NCBI GenBank assembly: GCA_034359265.1
Contig: CP136895.1
Location: 49,432,001-49,496,000 of the forward strand
Direction: 5' to 3'
From: Canna indica
Taxonomy: Eukaryota > Streptophyta > Magnoliopsida > Zingiberales > Cannaceae
Length of the DNA: 64,000 nt
The notes beneath the pieces were generated by a model. It saw only the letters and a list, made by a program, of their open reading frames with translations, was not told the origin of the DNA and made no database searches. Position 1 is the stretch's first letter. Each line of letters starts with the position of its first letter. The position numbers were made by a program, and so were the translations under genes. Shown here piece by piece: positions 32,938-44,989 of this stretch.

Positions 32938-34194
32938 TGTTGAACGAATACCCACACTAGAAAGGGGGGTTGAATAGTGTTGGGTGAATTTTAACTTCTA
33001 TTTGATTTCTTTCGAGTTCGATTTCTAACGCAACCAAATTAATCGTGCAACTAAATTACGATGCTTAACAAGTATAAATAGCAAGGTATATCAAATGAGC
33101 AACACAATGCAAACACATGCAATTATAGTGGTTCGGCCAACCGCCTACTCCACTACCTTGGCTCCACACCAAGGATTTCTAACCAACACTTTATAGACTA
33201 TGTGTTTCCCTTTGAATACAACCAAGGCCTTCCTTCTCAACCCTTTGAGAATGCCTCAAACCTATTCACCTAGGCAAAATATAATTCTACAAAGCAAATC
33301 CTAAGTGTTTACACTAGCATACCTAGCAAGCTAACAATGAAGAAACGAGTTCAAATAACAAGTAAAATTACAATAAAAAGAGATAAAGAGTAAACCAAAA
33401 CTAAAAGCTTTTTTCCAAGCCTTCAACGCCACCAACTCCACAAGATGTTGAGGTCGAATCAAAGCCGGAGTCGAGGAAAGATGAGCGCTTGAGAGAAATT
33501 ATCAATCAAAGAAGCAAGCACGAGCAAATCAACTTTGGAAGGCTTAAATTACACTTAGGAAGCTTTAGAGAGTTGTAAGAGAGGCTTAATGAAGGTTGGT
33601 GAGGGGTATTTATAACCCCTCACTTAGCAATTCACTACAACGGGCATTTTTTTGCCCGTTGGATGTCGTCCGATCGATTGTCGGTTGATCATCGATCGAT
33701 CGACTGATTGATCGGGCAGCAACCATAGGGCTACTGCCACTTTCAGGCCATATTCAGTCGACTGACTGGTCGACCGAATTGGTTACTACCAATTTGTTGC
33801 TTTGTCCGGTCAACCGACCGGTCGACCGAATTGGCCACTACCAATTCTTGGCCTTGTTCGATCGACAGAACCTGGGATGAGGCTATTTTTTCCAACCATC
33901 TTCTTGCATGCTTCATCTCCGGGTTTCATTACCAAGTTTTGACTTGGATAACATTACAAATTATCTTGGGATAAAATCTCTAGAGACATATTACATAAAA
34001 TCTAATCCTAACTCTAGATTTTTCTACTCAATCATTTTCGAAGCCATTTTTTGCTGATTTTTGTATTTCTCCGAACGAACTTCGCGCGCGTATCGTAACC
34101 TCAACCTGAACTCAAAACTTCACAAATATATTAAATACATGTTTGTTATCATCAAAATTAAGATCAAGTCCTAGGGAGAACCCTTGGGCCAACA
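32938..34194 (-). mobile_element. copia 5' LTR, family B
   Basis: In minus orientation it starts TGTTGGCCCAAGGG at 34194 and ends CGTTCAACA at 32938 (1,257 bp). It contains a GGTCGACCGA-type array (about 33665-33865) and the GTGG-TTCGGCCAACCGCCTACTCCACTACC segment near 33130-33165. It abuts the plus-strand gag fragment beginning at 34195, showing it inserted into that element. The opposite LTR is missing. Confidence 0.88.
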
Positions 34195-35690
34195 CTAGGT
34201 TTGATGAGGTAAATTTTGTTGTTTGGAAGAGTATGATGTATACATTTTTTAAAACACAAAGTTTAGATCTATGGTGTAGGCTAAAGAATGAATATGTTGA
34301 GCCCACCATTGACATTAATGAGTGGACTGAAGAACAAGTTAGATTGTTTGAAGTAAATGCTAAAACAATGCAGTTTCTATATTGCTCATTCTCAAATGAT
34401 ATACTTGAAAAGGTTATACATTGTTCATCCGCATTCACTATTTGGGCTTGTTTAAACATGCTATATGACTATGCAAAAATCGAGGAGCTTATCACTTTAG
34501 ATGAGGGTGGTGATGACAATTGTCATCCCCCTAGTACTAACATAATTTTTGAAGCTCATAGTGTCTCTAGTCAAAGGAGCACTAAAAATCGAAAAAGGAA
34601 CGTTATATGCTACTTGTGCAAGGAAAATAGGCACATTAAAAAGAATTGCCCTTCCTTGGAGAAAAGAGCCAAGAGGAGAACAAGTAATTCAACATCCTCC
34701 TACGAATCACATGAAGCACCTTCTTGTCATGATGAAGAAGCTACTTCTCACCTATGCCTCATGGGATTCAATGATGAGGTAAAATCTTCAACTTCTCATC
34801 ACCATGAAAATTTTGATAGTGATGCTAGCTCTTGTAGTTCCCTTAACATGTCTTATGATGAGTTAGTAGAAGAATGTCAAAAAATGTATGTCATGCTTTC
34901 AAAGAAAAAAAAGGAAATTAAAAAGATAAAAAAGGAAAACTCTAAACTTAGTTCTCATGTGCATGCTTTAGAATTAGAAAATGAGAAAACGAATACTAGC
35001 TCATTTGATCCTTGCCATGATGATTTGAAGCTATAAATTAAAGAGTTGAAAAACCAAAATAATGATTCAGAAATTGAGAATAATGAAATGCTAATTAATA
35101 ATTCAAAATTTTGAAATGAAAATGAAAATTTGAGAACTAAAAATAATGAGTTGGAAAATAGATTAAAGCATGAAAAGAATGATTTCAAAAGTGATTTCAA
35201 GATTGCGAATGAGAACTTGAACTTTGAAAATGTGAAAAATGTGAAAATCAAAAATGAAAAATGCAAGTTGAAATCTCAATTACATGCCTTACATAAGTCT
35301 AGGAATGATTTGAAAAATGAGGTTTTGATCTTAAGTAGGAAAGTTAATGTTCCTTCTTCTAAGAACTCTAAAAATCAAAATGTCTCATTTAGAAAATCTC
35401 AAAAGAAGAATGTTTCCTTTACGAATGCTCATGCTCATCATAGTTCTCGTGTCAAGCATTCTAATGATAGATCTCATATCCATAGCAAAAATGAAAAGAA
35501 GCTTAATGGACATTGCTTTTGTTGTGGTATTTTTTGACATGTTATCTACGATTGTGCATTGAAGAGAAATCCAAGTGTTGCTAGGACACTTTGGATTCCA
35601 ATGTCAACTCAACCCCAAGGACCCAAAGTCATTTGGGTACCAAAAGTCTCATCTTCTTTTCTAAGGGGAGCTACCACACAAGGGTAAAGG
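34195..35690 (+). pseudogene. copia gag fragment, family A-like, plus strand
   Basis: The first codons are cut by the family B LTR; homology starts at RFDEVNFVVWKSMMYTFFK. The frame is open to 35035, with the first CCHC knuckle nearly intact (CYLCKENRHIKKNC). Two stops (35036 and 35113) break a Lys/Asn/Glu-rich coiled-coil-like stretch. A second knuckle (GHCFCCG at 35510-35530) is broken by a stop, after which another reading gives GATTQG. As in the other family A copies, no protease, integrase or reverse transcriptase follows. Confidence 0.85.
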
Positions 35691-35876
35691 AAATTAAAGA
35701 TTTGAAGTTAACCATGGACTTAAATGAAAAATCCATCATTGGTTTCAACTTCAAGTCATCATGATGTCTAAGGTATGAAAAATGACATCTTAAGTAATCC
35801 GATATCATCTCCTTACTTTGCTTTGTTCCATTCAAGTGTATGATACTTGTGTAATTCAAGTAGATTTTATCCGCTC

Positions 35877-38383
35877 TGTCATGCCCCAACTCAGGGTCAC
35901 ATGACCGGTTATGGTATACGTGCCTATACCCCGCAGCCTAAACCATGCACATGCTAACTCAACAAAAGAACAAATAGCGGAAATAAATAAACGAGTTTTA
36001 TTTCAAATGGAAAACGAAACCAGAATTCATTATAAGTAAGTTTAGCAAAATAATAAAGTGCGAAAATAACAAATCAAGTTCAATTGTTCATTTACAATTG
36101 AAAACTGAAACAAAGGCATGAATGTCCCCAAGGGACTACAACTCCAAAATACTAAAACACAAGTGCATGACTAACTACCAAAAACTCGACTACAACCCCT
36201 AACCAGGACTGCTATGAGATCAATGTAGCTCCTCTGCCCTCCAGCCGCGCCAAGTGCTTCAACCCACCTCACCGGTCAGGCTCTGCAAAACAAAAACAAC
36301 GACAACGAGTGAGTTCAAAAGAACTCAGTGAGCGATTCTACCAACCCCCATGAAAAACCAGCACAGATAAGAAGCACAAGCAAAACTTCTGACTCAAGCA
36401 GGATAGGTCACAAGGGGGTGACTAGCTAACAGGCCGTCTGGCCAGCACATGCCCATAGGCAACCATCACTCTAACAGTGAAGTATAACACGCCTAAGCCT
36501 ACTATGCCCTAAGGCAAACAACACATACTAGGATAATCGGGATTGGCCCATCCAAATTTATCCTAATATAAAGAAACTCGGGAGCAATCGAGATTGGCCC
36601 ATCCAAACTTGCTCCACGAGACGCGAAGGAACAATCGGAATTCGCCCGTCCGAACTTGCCCCTTTAAGATATCATAGGAATAATCGGGATTTGCCCGTCC
36701 GAACTTATTCCTTAAAAGTAACTCGGGAATAATCGGGATTTGCCCATTCGAACTTATTCCACGAGGCCACACAGGAACAATCGGGATTTGCTCATCTGAA
36801 CTTGTTCCAAAAGATAATGTAGGAATAATCGGGATTCGCCATCCGAACTTATTCCTTTAAATAAAGAATCTTGGGAATAATTGGGATTTGCCCATCTGAA
36901 CTTGTTCCATAAGAAACGCAGAAACAATCGGGATTTGCCCATCCGAACTCGTTCCACAAGATACGCATGAACAATCGGGATTTGTCCATCCGAACTTGTT
37001 CCACAGGTTGGGAATTAACCATCCAACCTTCCGGGCCTAGCCCGCAAATCGGCTCCTAACCGAGCCTCTCCACCATTCATAAAGATATGGCGCAACATGA
37101 CCTAAGTCAAAAGTCTACTACAGGGTCTTAGTGATGCATCAATTGTGAAGACTCTACAATACCCAATACCCGATCCCAACTCTTAGACCCGTAATGTCAT
37201 AAACCCGTGAGGTTTTATTTCATGCCTAGACTTTATATGTTGGTTCATTATAGATTACGCTGCCCCTTTCCTCAATTTTAATTATGCAATTAAAATTTTA
37301 ATCACCAAGATTAGGGTTTTATTTTAGCTTACTGTTGTGCCCAAAACTGATGTATCTAACCTGAATCGGGTCTCCAGAGTGTGTCCTATGTTTCCAAACT
37401 GTATTTTCTGGTCAAAACGATAGGTTACATGGCTATGTTCAGAAAACTACACACATCACAACAAGTATTTCAAAAACAACACAGATTCATCATCTCAGCA
37501 TGAAATTCCAGCAAGATTGATTTTTCAGCGTGACACAGAAATAAATCCGAAATTTATAAAAATTAGATCTCTAATTATCACCAAAACAGAATACAAATCT
37601 TGAGATAATCTAACAATTATTCTATGCATTAAACAAGGCAAACAAGCATCAATCATCATCTTTAAACAAGAATCAAGTATCATTATCAAGAACTTATCTC
37701 AAGATCACACATGGCATCAACATCAAGATCTTAACTTGTATCACATGAGTTCATCCCAAAAATCACAGATTTATTGCAAGACATGCTTTGGCATATAAGA
37801 ACCTAAATTAATAAGTGATTTAAGGCATAGGTCTCAAGAACACACAAAAATCTTCTCTTAAGCATTTTATCAAACACCTAGAGGGCACCCTCACCTTCAC
37901 CTTGACCGAGCACCCCTAGGATCATCCTAGGGTTGCCGAGCCCCATAGGGGAGAGTTTAGGGCCTCCTCAAGCACGGCAAACAAAAAGAATGGCGAGAAT
38001 TTGAGAGATCATCGAAAAATAAATCAAGAACATCTTTGCCTTCAAGAACGGCTTCAAGAACTCGAACAAATCCGAGAAGAAGGAGGGGTAAAACCACTCA
38101 CATGAATATGAAGGAATATTAGAGGAGAAATCCTGATTGACGGCCTCTGAATCCGGCTCCAAGAGATGGCGGCTCGATTGAAAGAAGGGGGAAGAGGGGG
38201 CGGCGGCTCCACTCCAAGCCGCCGGCTTCAAGAAAGGGGAAGGGGGAGAGGGGCGACTCGGCTTGGCTGGGCTCCATGAGAAAGAGAGAAGGAGAGGAAG
38301 GGGGGAGCTCGGCTCGGCGGCTGCGGCTTGAGGTCGGCGGCTCCAGGGAAGGGGAGAGGGGCGGCAGGCTCGGCTTGGCTCCT
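35877..38383 (-). mobile_element. gypsy LTR remnant, minus orientation
   Basis: The left end TGTCATGCCCCAACTC is the reverse of the end of the gypsy LTR at 45765-48230 (GTTGGGGTGTGACA). Inside is a segment equivalent to GAACTCAGTGAGC / GCTCACTGAG shared with that LTR. It carries a 10-copy minisatellite (36531-37015) and a GC-rich block (38150-38380) where open frames are low complexity. The right end is cut at 38383 by a family A copia LTR. Confidence 0.7.
36531..37015. repeat. minisatellite of about 49 bp, ten copies
   Basis: Ten copies of AATCGGGATTTGCCCATCCG-AACTTGTTCC followed by a 15-22 bp variable part. Unit length drifts between 47 and 52 bp. It is internal to the gypsy LTR remnant. 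Confidence 0.9.
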
Positions 38384-39944
38384 TGTTGGTGAAATGGCCA
38401 CACTAGAGGGATGGTGAATAGTGTCTTTACTAATCTTTTTGCCTAAATCCGGTTTTAATCGTTTCTTTGGTTACTTAGGCAAATTACAAGTTGAGTAGCA
38501 AGCGAAAGCAAAGTAAATACGATAATGAAGTAAACACAAGTAGAAGCAATGCAAACACAATAATTTATAGTGGTTCGGCCCCAATGCCTACTCCACTACC
38601 TAAGCACCCCACTTAGGATTTCCAAACTAAACTTTACTAGATTAATCTTGTTTCCCTTACAACAAGGACTTTGACCCGAAGAGTCTCGCTCTCAACCTAA
38701 GGCACTTCCACACTCGAAAGTCTCTGCCTTCTTACCGAGAGCACTCTTCCACCTCAACCCTAAGGGACAACTCAACTAATCCTAGTAAACTATATTTACA
38801 CCAGTGGAATTAAGCCTTAAACAACAATGCAACCACCCAATTTCAAGACCTAACAACCTAGGTCTTTATATGCTCAAATAGAATGAAATAAATCACAAAA
38901 CTACACAAATAATGGAGCCTCAATAAATAATACAACAAATACTTAGCTCCAAACATGAGTCCTAGTTCCTCTTGATGCCTCAATGATGAATCGTTCAAAG
39001 CTTGAAGGCAAGATCAAGGATGTATGATGGAAACTAGGGTTATCAAAGGGATGGCTCAAGAAATGCTTTGAGAATGATCAAGAATGGCTCAATGGAAGCT
39101 TAGATCATAGAGGAAAGACTCCCATGACTTGGTATTTATAAGTCATGAAGAGTTGGCATGAAACACCCAACTCAACGGCTTGGAACTAGCTGTTTCCGCC
39201 GTCCGATCGCAGGTCCGGTCGATCGTCAGTCGACCGACCGAGCGACCAAAGGCATACTGCCACTTTCTAGCACACTTCGATCGACCGACTTGCCTACTGT
39301 CAGTTTTTGGCAGCATTCGATCAACCAAAACTGGGCAGACTACTTGGTTTGGTTCGTTTCTGAGTTCCGTCTTCGCTAAGTCTACTTATAGTTAATAACT
39401 TTAAAACATAAATGATATATAAGGATTACCCCCCTTTTGGATTCAATAAAAATATCTAAAAAATCCAAATCCTTAAGAATCAAAATTTAGTTTCTGAGGT
39501 CTAGTTACAAATTTTCGGAAAACGAAAAATTTCTAATCTCCCAGGTCAAATATGGGTATGCTAAAGGCTTCCAAAAATTCCTTTAAAATACCTCGTTATC
39601 TAGTTTTTACCCAAGGAACAATTACCAGCATTTTTTGTGTCAAGAATATGTCTAGGTCATATAGCCCTCCAATGAGCTCCTTAGGCTTAGTGAACTCCAG
39701 GGTCATTTTCTAATTTGCCGATTTTTCATGTTTTGGGGTTCGGGTTTGCTTTTTGGGTTCTTATGCATCATCATGAGGATTTACAACATAAACTAGACAC
39801 CCTAGATCTAAACTTTAACTTCCCGAAGAATCCCGAGCGTCCTTGTCGATTTCTCCGATTTCTCCGATTTTTTCGATCGTGGACATCGTGCGCTAACTTA
39901 CTTGGAACCTGAAAGTATTTCTCAATGAAACATTAGTTCCATTG
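38384..39944 (-). mobile_element. copia LTR, family A (long form), truncated
   Basis: Starts TGTTGGTGAAATGGCCACAC (the reverse of a family A LTR end) and follows the 1,665-bp solo LTR at 52747 nearly to its other end, stopping at ATTAGTTCCAT near 39944. It has the palindrome array at about 39200-39330. The terminal 70 bp are missing and are replaced by a piece of a family B LTR. Confidence 0.8.
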
Positions 39945-40229
39945 TGTTGTATTCAAAGGGAAACACATAGTCTATAAAGTGTTGGTTAGAAATCCTTGGA
40001 GTGGAGTCAAGGTAGTGGAGTAGGCGATTGGCCGAACCACTATAATTACTTGTGTTTGCATTGTGTTGCTCATTTGATATACCTTGCTATTTACACTTGT
40101 CAAGCATCGTAATTTAGTTGCATGATTAATTTGGTTGTGTTAGAAATCGAACTCAAAAGAAATCGAATAGAAGTTAAAATTCACCCAATACTATTCAACC
40201 CCCCGTTCCAGTGTGGGTATTCGTTCAAC
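39945..40229 (+). mobile_element. copia LTR fragment, family B, plus orientation
   Basis: From about 39945 (TTGTATTCAAAGGGAAACAC) to 40229 (GGGTATTCGTTCAACA) the sequence is the reverse complement of the 3' part of the family B LTRs at 32938 and 59851. It lies between two family A pieces of opposite orientation. Confidence 0.8.
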
Positions 40230-40826
40230 ACATGAGAACTATGATTTGTAAAGAAATGGCTCAAGAAATCTTTAGAGATGATCAAGGATGGCTCAATGAA
40301 GGTTAAGATCAAGGGAGGAAGGCTCTCATGGTCTTGTATTTATAGACTATGAAGAGAAGAGGCAACACTCCTCTCTTCAACGGGCAAATTTCTGCTCGTT
40401 GCCGACCGCCGATCGCTCACCGATCGATCATTTGCCGACCGACTGAGCGACTGGAGCATTCTGTGCTTTCCGAGCTCAGTTCGGTCGACTGAACCAATGA
40501 TCGTACTTGAGAAATCAGCTTGTTTGCTGATTTCTTGTCGTGTTCTTCGTTTTCAGATTTCAGGTTTGGTTTTTGGGTTCTTTGCATCATAAAAGAGGAT
40601 TACATATATATTCTAGATACTTTAAACCTAAACTCTAACTACCTGACGAATCCGAGCGCATTGACGAGTGTCGTTGCCGATTTCTCTAATTTCTCCAATT
40701 TTTTCAATTGGGGACGTCGTGCGCTAACCGACTTGAAACCTAAAAGAATTTCTCAATGAAACATTAGTTCCATGTTTGTTATCATCAAAAGTGAGATTAA
40801 GACCAAGGTAGAAACCTTAGGCCAAA
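40230..40826 (-). mobile_element. copia LTR fragment, family A, probable partial 3' LTR
   Basis: Starts within family A sequence (CATGAGAACTATG...) matching 49494 onward of the LTR at 48847-50103 and ends GAAACCTTAGGCCAA at 40826. On the minus strand a purine tract (AAAAAAGGGAGAGA, 40840-40827) lies immediately upstream, as expected for a 3' LTR. Confidence 0.75.
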
Positions 40827-42498
40827 AATCTCTCCCTTTTTTATGATAACAAACATCCTTAAGAAAATATATCGATTAAGCACAAAGGATATCAAGCATA
40901 GGATTTCTCACCCTATAACATGCATATATCTAAAAATAAACTCCCCCTATCTATATGCAAGGTTTTTCTATATTTTCTTCCCCTTTACCTATATTTTTCT
41001 CCCCCTTTTGACATCAATCAAAAAGGGCAAGAAAAGTCAACTATGGTCAAAGTTGGGACTTAAAAACTAGTTTTCATGAAAACGAAGTCAACCAACCCAA
41101 GGGACGAAAACAACATATCCATTATGAGAAATCAATACATGATATCAAAGAATTTTAAGTCTAGAATTCAATTTCAAAAATCCATAACAAATCATATTTA
41201 TACTCAAGATTTTTGAAATTTTTATACCATAAACTAGATTTTTTAAGGAAGATGAAAATTCAAAAATCAACCAAAAATCATTTTTCAGCATTTTTCTAAA
41301 ATTCACTGAATTCCTGTGGCATTTTCGCAAATATTAGCTATTTTTCAAAAGTTTCCAGATTTCATACAAACTTTCTAGATACCAAGATATGATCATTTAA
41401 AGCATGTGTATCAAGTTTGAAATGAAAATAATATTGTTTGATCAAAATTTTAACTTAGCACGGTTTCATTCGAAATAGGAATGAAAACATGAAAATTGCT
41501 AAGTATCAAATTTTGTTATCTCCTCATGTTTTCTCTAGCTTAGGCATCTAGGCATATAACATGAGCAAATCTAAGTATGTGAGTCATGTTTGAGCTTAAA
41601 ATGAGATTTCTAAGTTCATTTTTTATCCTATCTTGATTACAATAAAAAATTGATATTTCTAGCTATCATTCAAGTTATCAAAATCATTCCTAGAAATGAT
41701 TTTACTCAAGCAATGATGTGAATGATATTAGACACAGAATCAAAGTGGTATGCGTGAGTTTTCATTTGATGTTTTTGACAAAAAAAAATCAAAATATCAT
41801 AAAAGTGAGTATTTCAAGTGAGTGATACTTTATTACTTTGTGTTTTCGAAATCCAACTTCAAAATTCCATTATAAATCATATTCTTGATGAAACTTTTTG
41901 AAATTTTTACTGAAGAAACTAGATTTTTCAATAAAAGTTCAATTTCAAGAATCAGTTAAAAATGATTTTCCTATATTTTTCTAAAAATAATTGAACCTAC
42001 TAAAATTTTCAATGGCATTTTTGTATTTTTTAGTTATTTTTCAAAACGTGCTCAATTTTCATTCAAACTTTTATGACACCATATAATGGTCATGTAAAGA
42101 GTGTATGCCAATTGTCAAGTTTGAGATGAAAATTATATCCTTAAGTCAAGATATCAACCTAGCATGATTTCATTCAAAACTAAGCTAGTTATCATGAAAC
42201 TTTGCTAATGGCCAATATTATCATTTACTCCTAATTTTTCAAACTTAAACCTATGGACACCTAACATGAGTAAATCTAAACATGTTCCTCAAATATGGAT
42301 TGAAAATGATACCTCTAAGTTAATTTGTTGACTTGGGTCAAATTTCTTCAGATGAGTTATCATGAAATAACCTCTATATCATTTTATCCATATCCATATA
42401 AATTTTTCATTCTAAATACATGGAAACATGTCATACATATACATAAACATGTTTATGAAGTTTTTGGTCCTAAAATGAAGTGTCTAAGTCAATATATT

Positions 42499-44003
42499 TG
42501 TTGGCTTAAGGTTTTCAACCTTAGTCTTAATCTCGGTTTTGATGATAACAAACATGGAACTAATATTTCATTGAGAAATCTTTCAGGCTCCATATCGGTC
42601 AGCGTTCGATGTCCTCGATCAGATAAATCGGAAGGACATTGATCGTCATGTTCGGGTTCATCACGGAAATTTATCGATCGAAGCCCGACGAGTGCACCAA
42701 AGTCGGATTGGACGAGTCCAAAGATCAAATGAAAAGCTCTCCAAGTTGATGCTCGTTAAAAGCTGGAACCCGAAAATGAAGCACGCAAGAAAAAGGGTTG
42801 AAAAATCAATATCAGCCTATGTTCGGTCGATCGATCGGTCGACCGAAGAGTGTAAGAAAAATGACAGTAGCCATCTCGGTCGACCGGTCGGTCGATCGAA
42901 GGATGCCGCAAAGCAGCAGTAGCTACTTCGGTCAACCGGGCGGTCGACCAATTGAAGCCAAAAATTGGCAGAGGATGCATCGATCGACCGGACTACGTAT
43001 CGCCAAAGACGCAACTTGCATTGGTCGACCGAGCGGTCGACCAGATTGAGGGAACGAAAGATTTGCGTCTGGCGGTTGACCCGTCGGTCGACTGCACAGA
43101 GAGAATAGGCGGCGGTCGCTTGACCGGTCGATCGGTCGGTCGATCGGCCAATCGACCGAGCGGCTGTGATGGCTAGATTTTAGCCTGTTGAGCTGTCATT
43201 TCTTTGAGAGGGTATAAATATCATTCATTTAACTCATTTAACAACTCTCTCCCACTCTTACAGATTTTATTGAGCAATTAAAAGGGAGTTTTGAGCCTTC
43301 CAAAAGATTAATCGCTTGTGCTCGGTTCTTCTGCTAACAAATTCTTCAAGCGCACACTCTGCTTCGACTCGAAAATTGATTCGAGCTCTACCTCTTGACG
43401 AGTTGAAGGCATTGAAGGCTTGGAAAAGAGTTGTGGTTCCTCTCTCATTTCTTAAGCTCTTTTGATTGTATTTTAATTGTTATTTGGACATTGTTTTATT
43501 TGAATTTGAGTTTGAATAAGACCTAGGTTGTTAGGTCTTGTTGTGTGAGTGGTATCCTCGGTGTAGAAAAAGTAAAGCCACTTGTGTAAACTTAGTTTTA
43601 CTAGGATTAGTTGAGGTATCTCTTAGGGTTGAGGTGGAAGAGTGCTCTCGATAAGAAGGCGGAGACTTTCGGGTGTGGAAGTGCCTTAGGTCGAGAGTGC
43701 GACTCTTCGAGTCAAAGTCCTCATTGTAAGGGAAACAAGAATTAATCTAGTAAACCTAGTTTGGAAATCCTAAGCGGGTGCTTAGGTAGTGGAGTAGGCA
43801 TTGGGGCTGAACCACTAAAAATCACTGTATTTGCATTGATTTATTGATTGTATTAATTGCTTTATTATTTATCGCTTCCGCATCTAATCATCGAATTATA
43901 AATTGCCTAATTAGTTTGAGAAAGTGATTAAAATTGGATTTAGGCAAATTGAGTTAGTAAACACACTATTCACCCCCCCCCTAGTGTTGTCATTTCGACT
44001 ACA
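42499..44003 (+). mobile_element. solo copia LTR, family A, with ATATT duplication
   Basis: 1,505 bp from TGTTGGCTTAAGG to TTTCGACTACA, flanked on both sides by ATATT (42494-42498 and 44004-44008). No internal sequence is present, so it arose by recombination between two LTRs after insertion into the spacer of the gag-only element. Palindrome array at about 42825-43165. Confidence 0.92.
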
Positions 44004-44989
44004 ATATTGACTTAGGTCAAACTTTCTCAAGTTTAGGGCCCCTAAAATGAATTAGTTATCATTTCTCTCAATTTCTCATGAATTTTCAATTTTAAACACA
44101 TGGAAAGTAATCATTGACATATGTAAACATGTTCATCTAATTTTTAACTTAAAATGAAGTCTCTAATGAAGAATTTCAACCTAGTCCGATTTCATTAATA
44201 TCATGATATCATGAAATGGCCTAAATTATCAAGATTTTTCCTACTCATGAAATTTTAAACATTTATCATGCATAATTAATCATGAGCATAGAGAAATCAT
44301 TCAAGCATAATTATTGAGATAATTGAGCAAGATTTTAATAAAAGTCAAACTCATACCTCTTTCAAGATAATTTTGTCAAACTTGTCATTTACTTTTCAAA
44401 TCTCTTCACGATAGCATAGTCTTCCATTAACATTCTCAAATTGCAAGTAGACTTCATTAGTAGATTTAATGAAAATAAAGCAACTAGCAAGCAACCCAAC
44501 CCAAATAGCAAAGAGGAGAATCAAATATCAGTTTCAAAGTCTAGTTTGCTAAATAGTTTGAAATCTATTTCAAAATAAATTATCGTGAATCCGAAATGAA
44601 TTATGAGATCTCAAAATATAAAATATTTGAAAAATAAGATCTCTAACCCTTCCTATTGGTTGAAAACCGAAAGGCCACAATGAGCCTACGATTTAGAACC
44701 GCAAGGTCGCATTATCTCTTTATAGGCTACAAAGGTCTCCGAAGAGACCGGAAAATCAAAAATAAAAATCATTTTTCAAGTCATATCATGAGCGGGCAAA
44801 ACCAACTCAAATTTAACTAGTATCATAACTCCAACTTTAAGATGACAAGTAATATAAAGGAGGTGATACTAAACATACCTAGATGCCAATTTTTATACCT
44901 ATGGCATCATGATGGCTTGAAGTTACAACCAAAGATGGATTCTTCATTGAAGTCCATGGCCAACTTCAATTCTTCAATTTCCTTTACCC

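Noticed and set aside
36531..37015. CRISPR-like pattern of conserved repeats with variable spacers
   Set aside because: It lies in a plant gypsy LTR, spacers are themselves related, unit length drifts and no cas gene is present; it is a minisatellite.
38119..38403. Pro/Ser/Leu-rich minus-strand open frames
   Set aside because: Low-complexity GC-rich part of the gypsy LTR remnant; frames run across the junction with a copia LTR.
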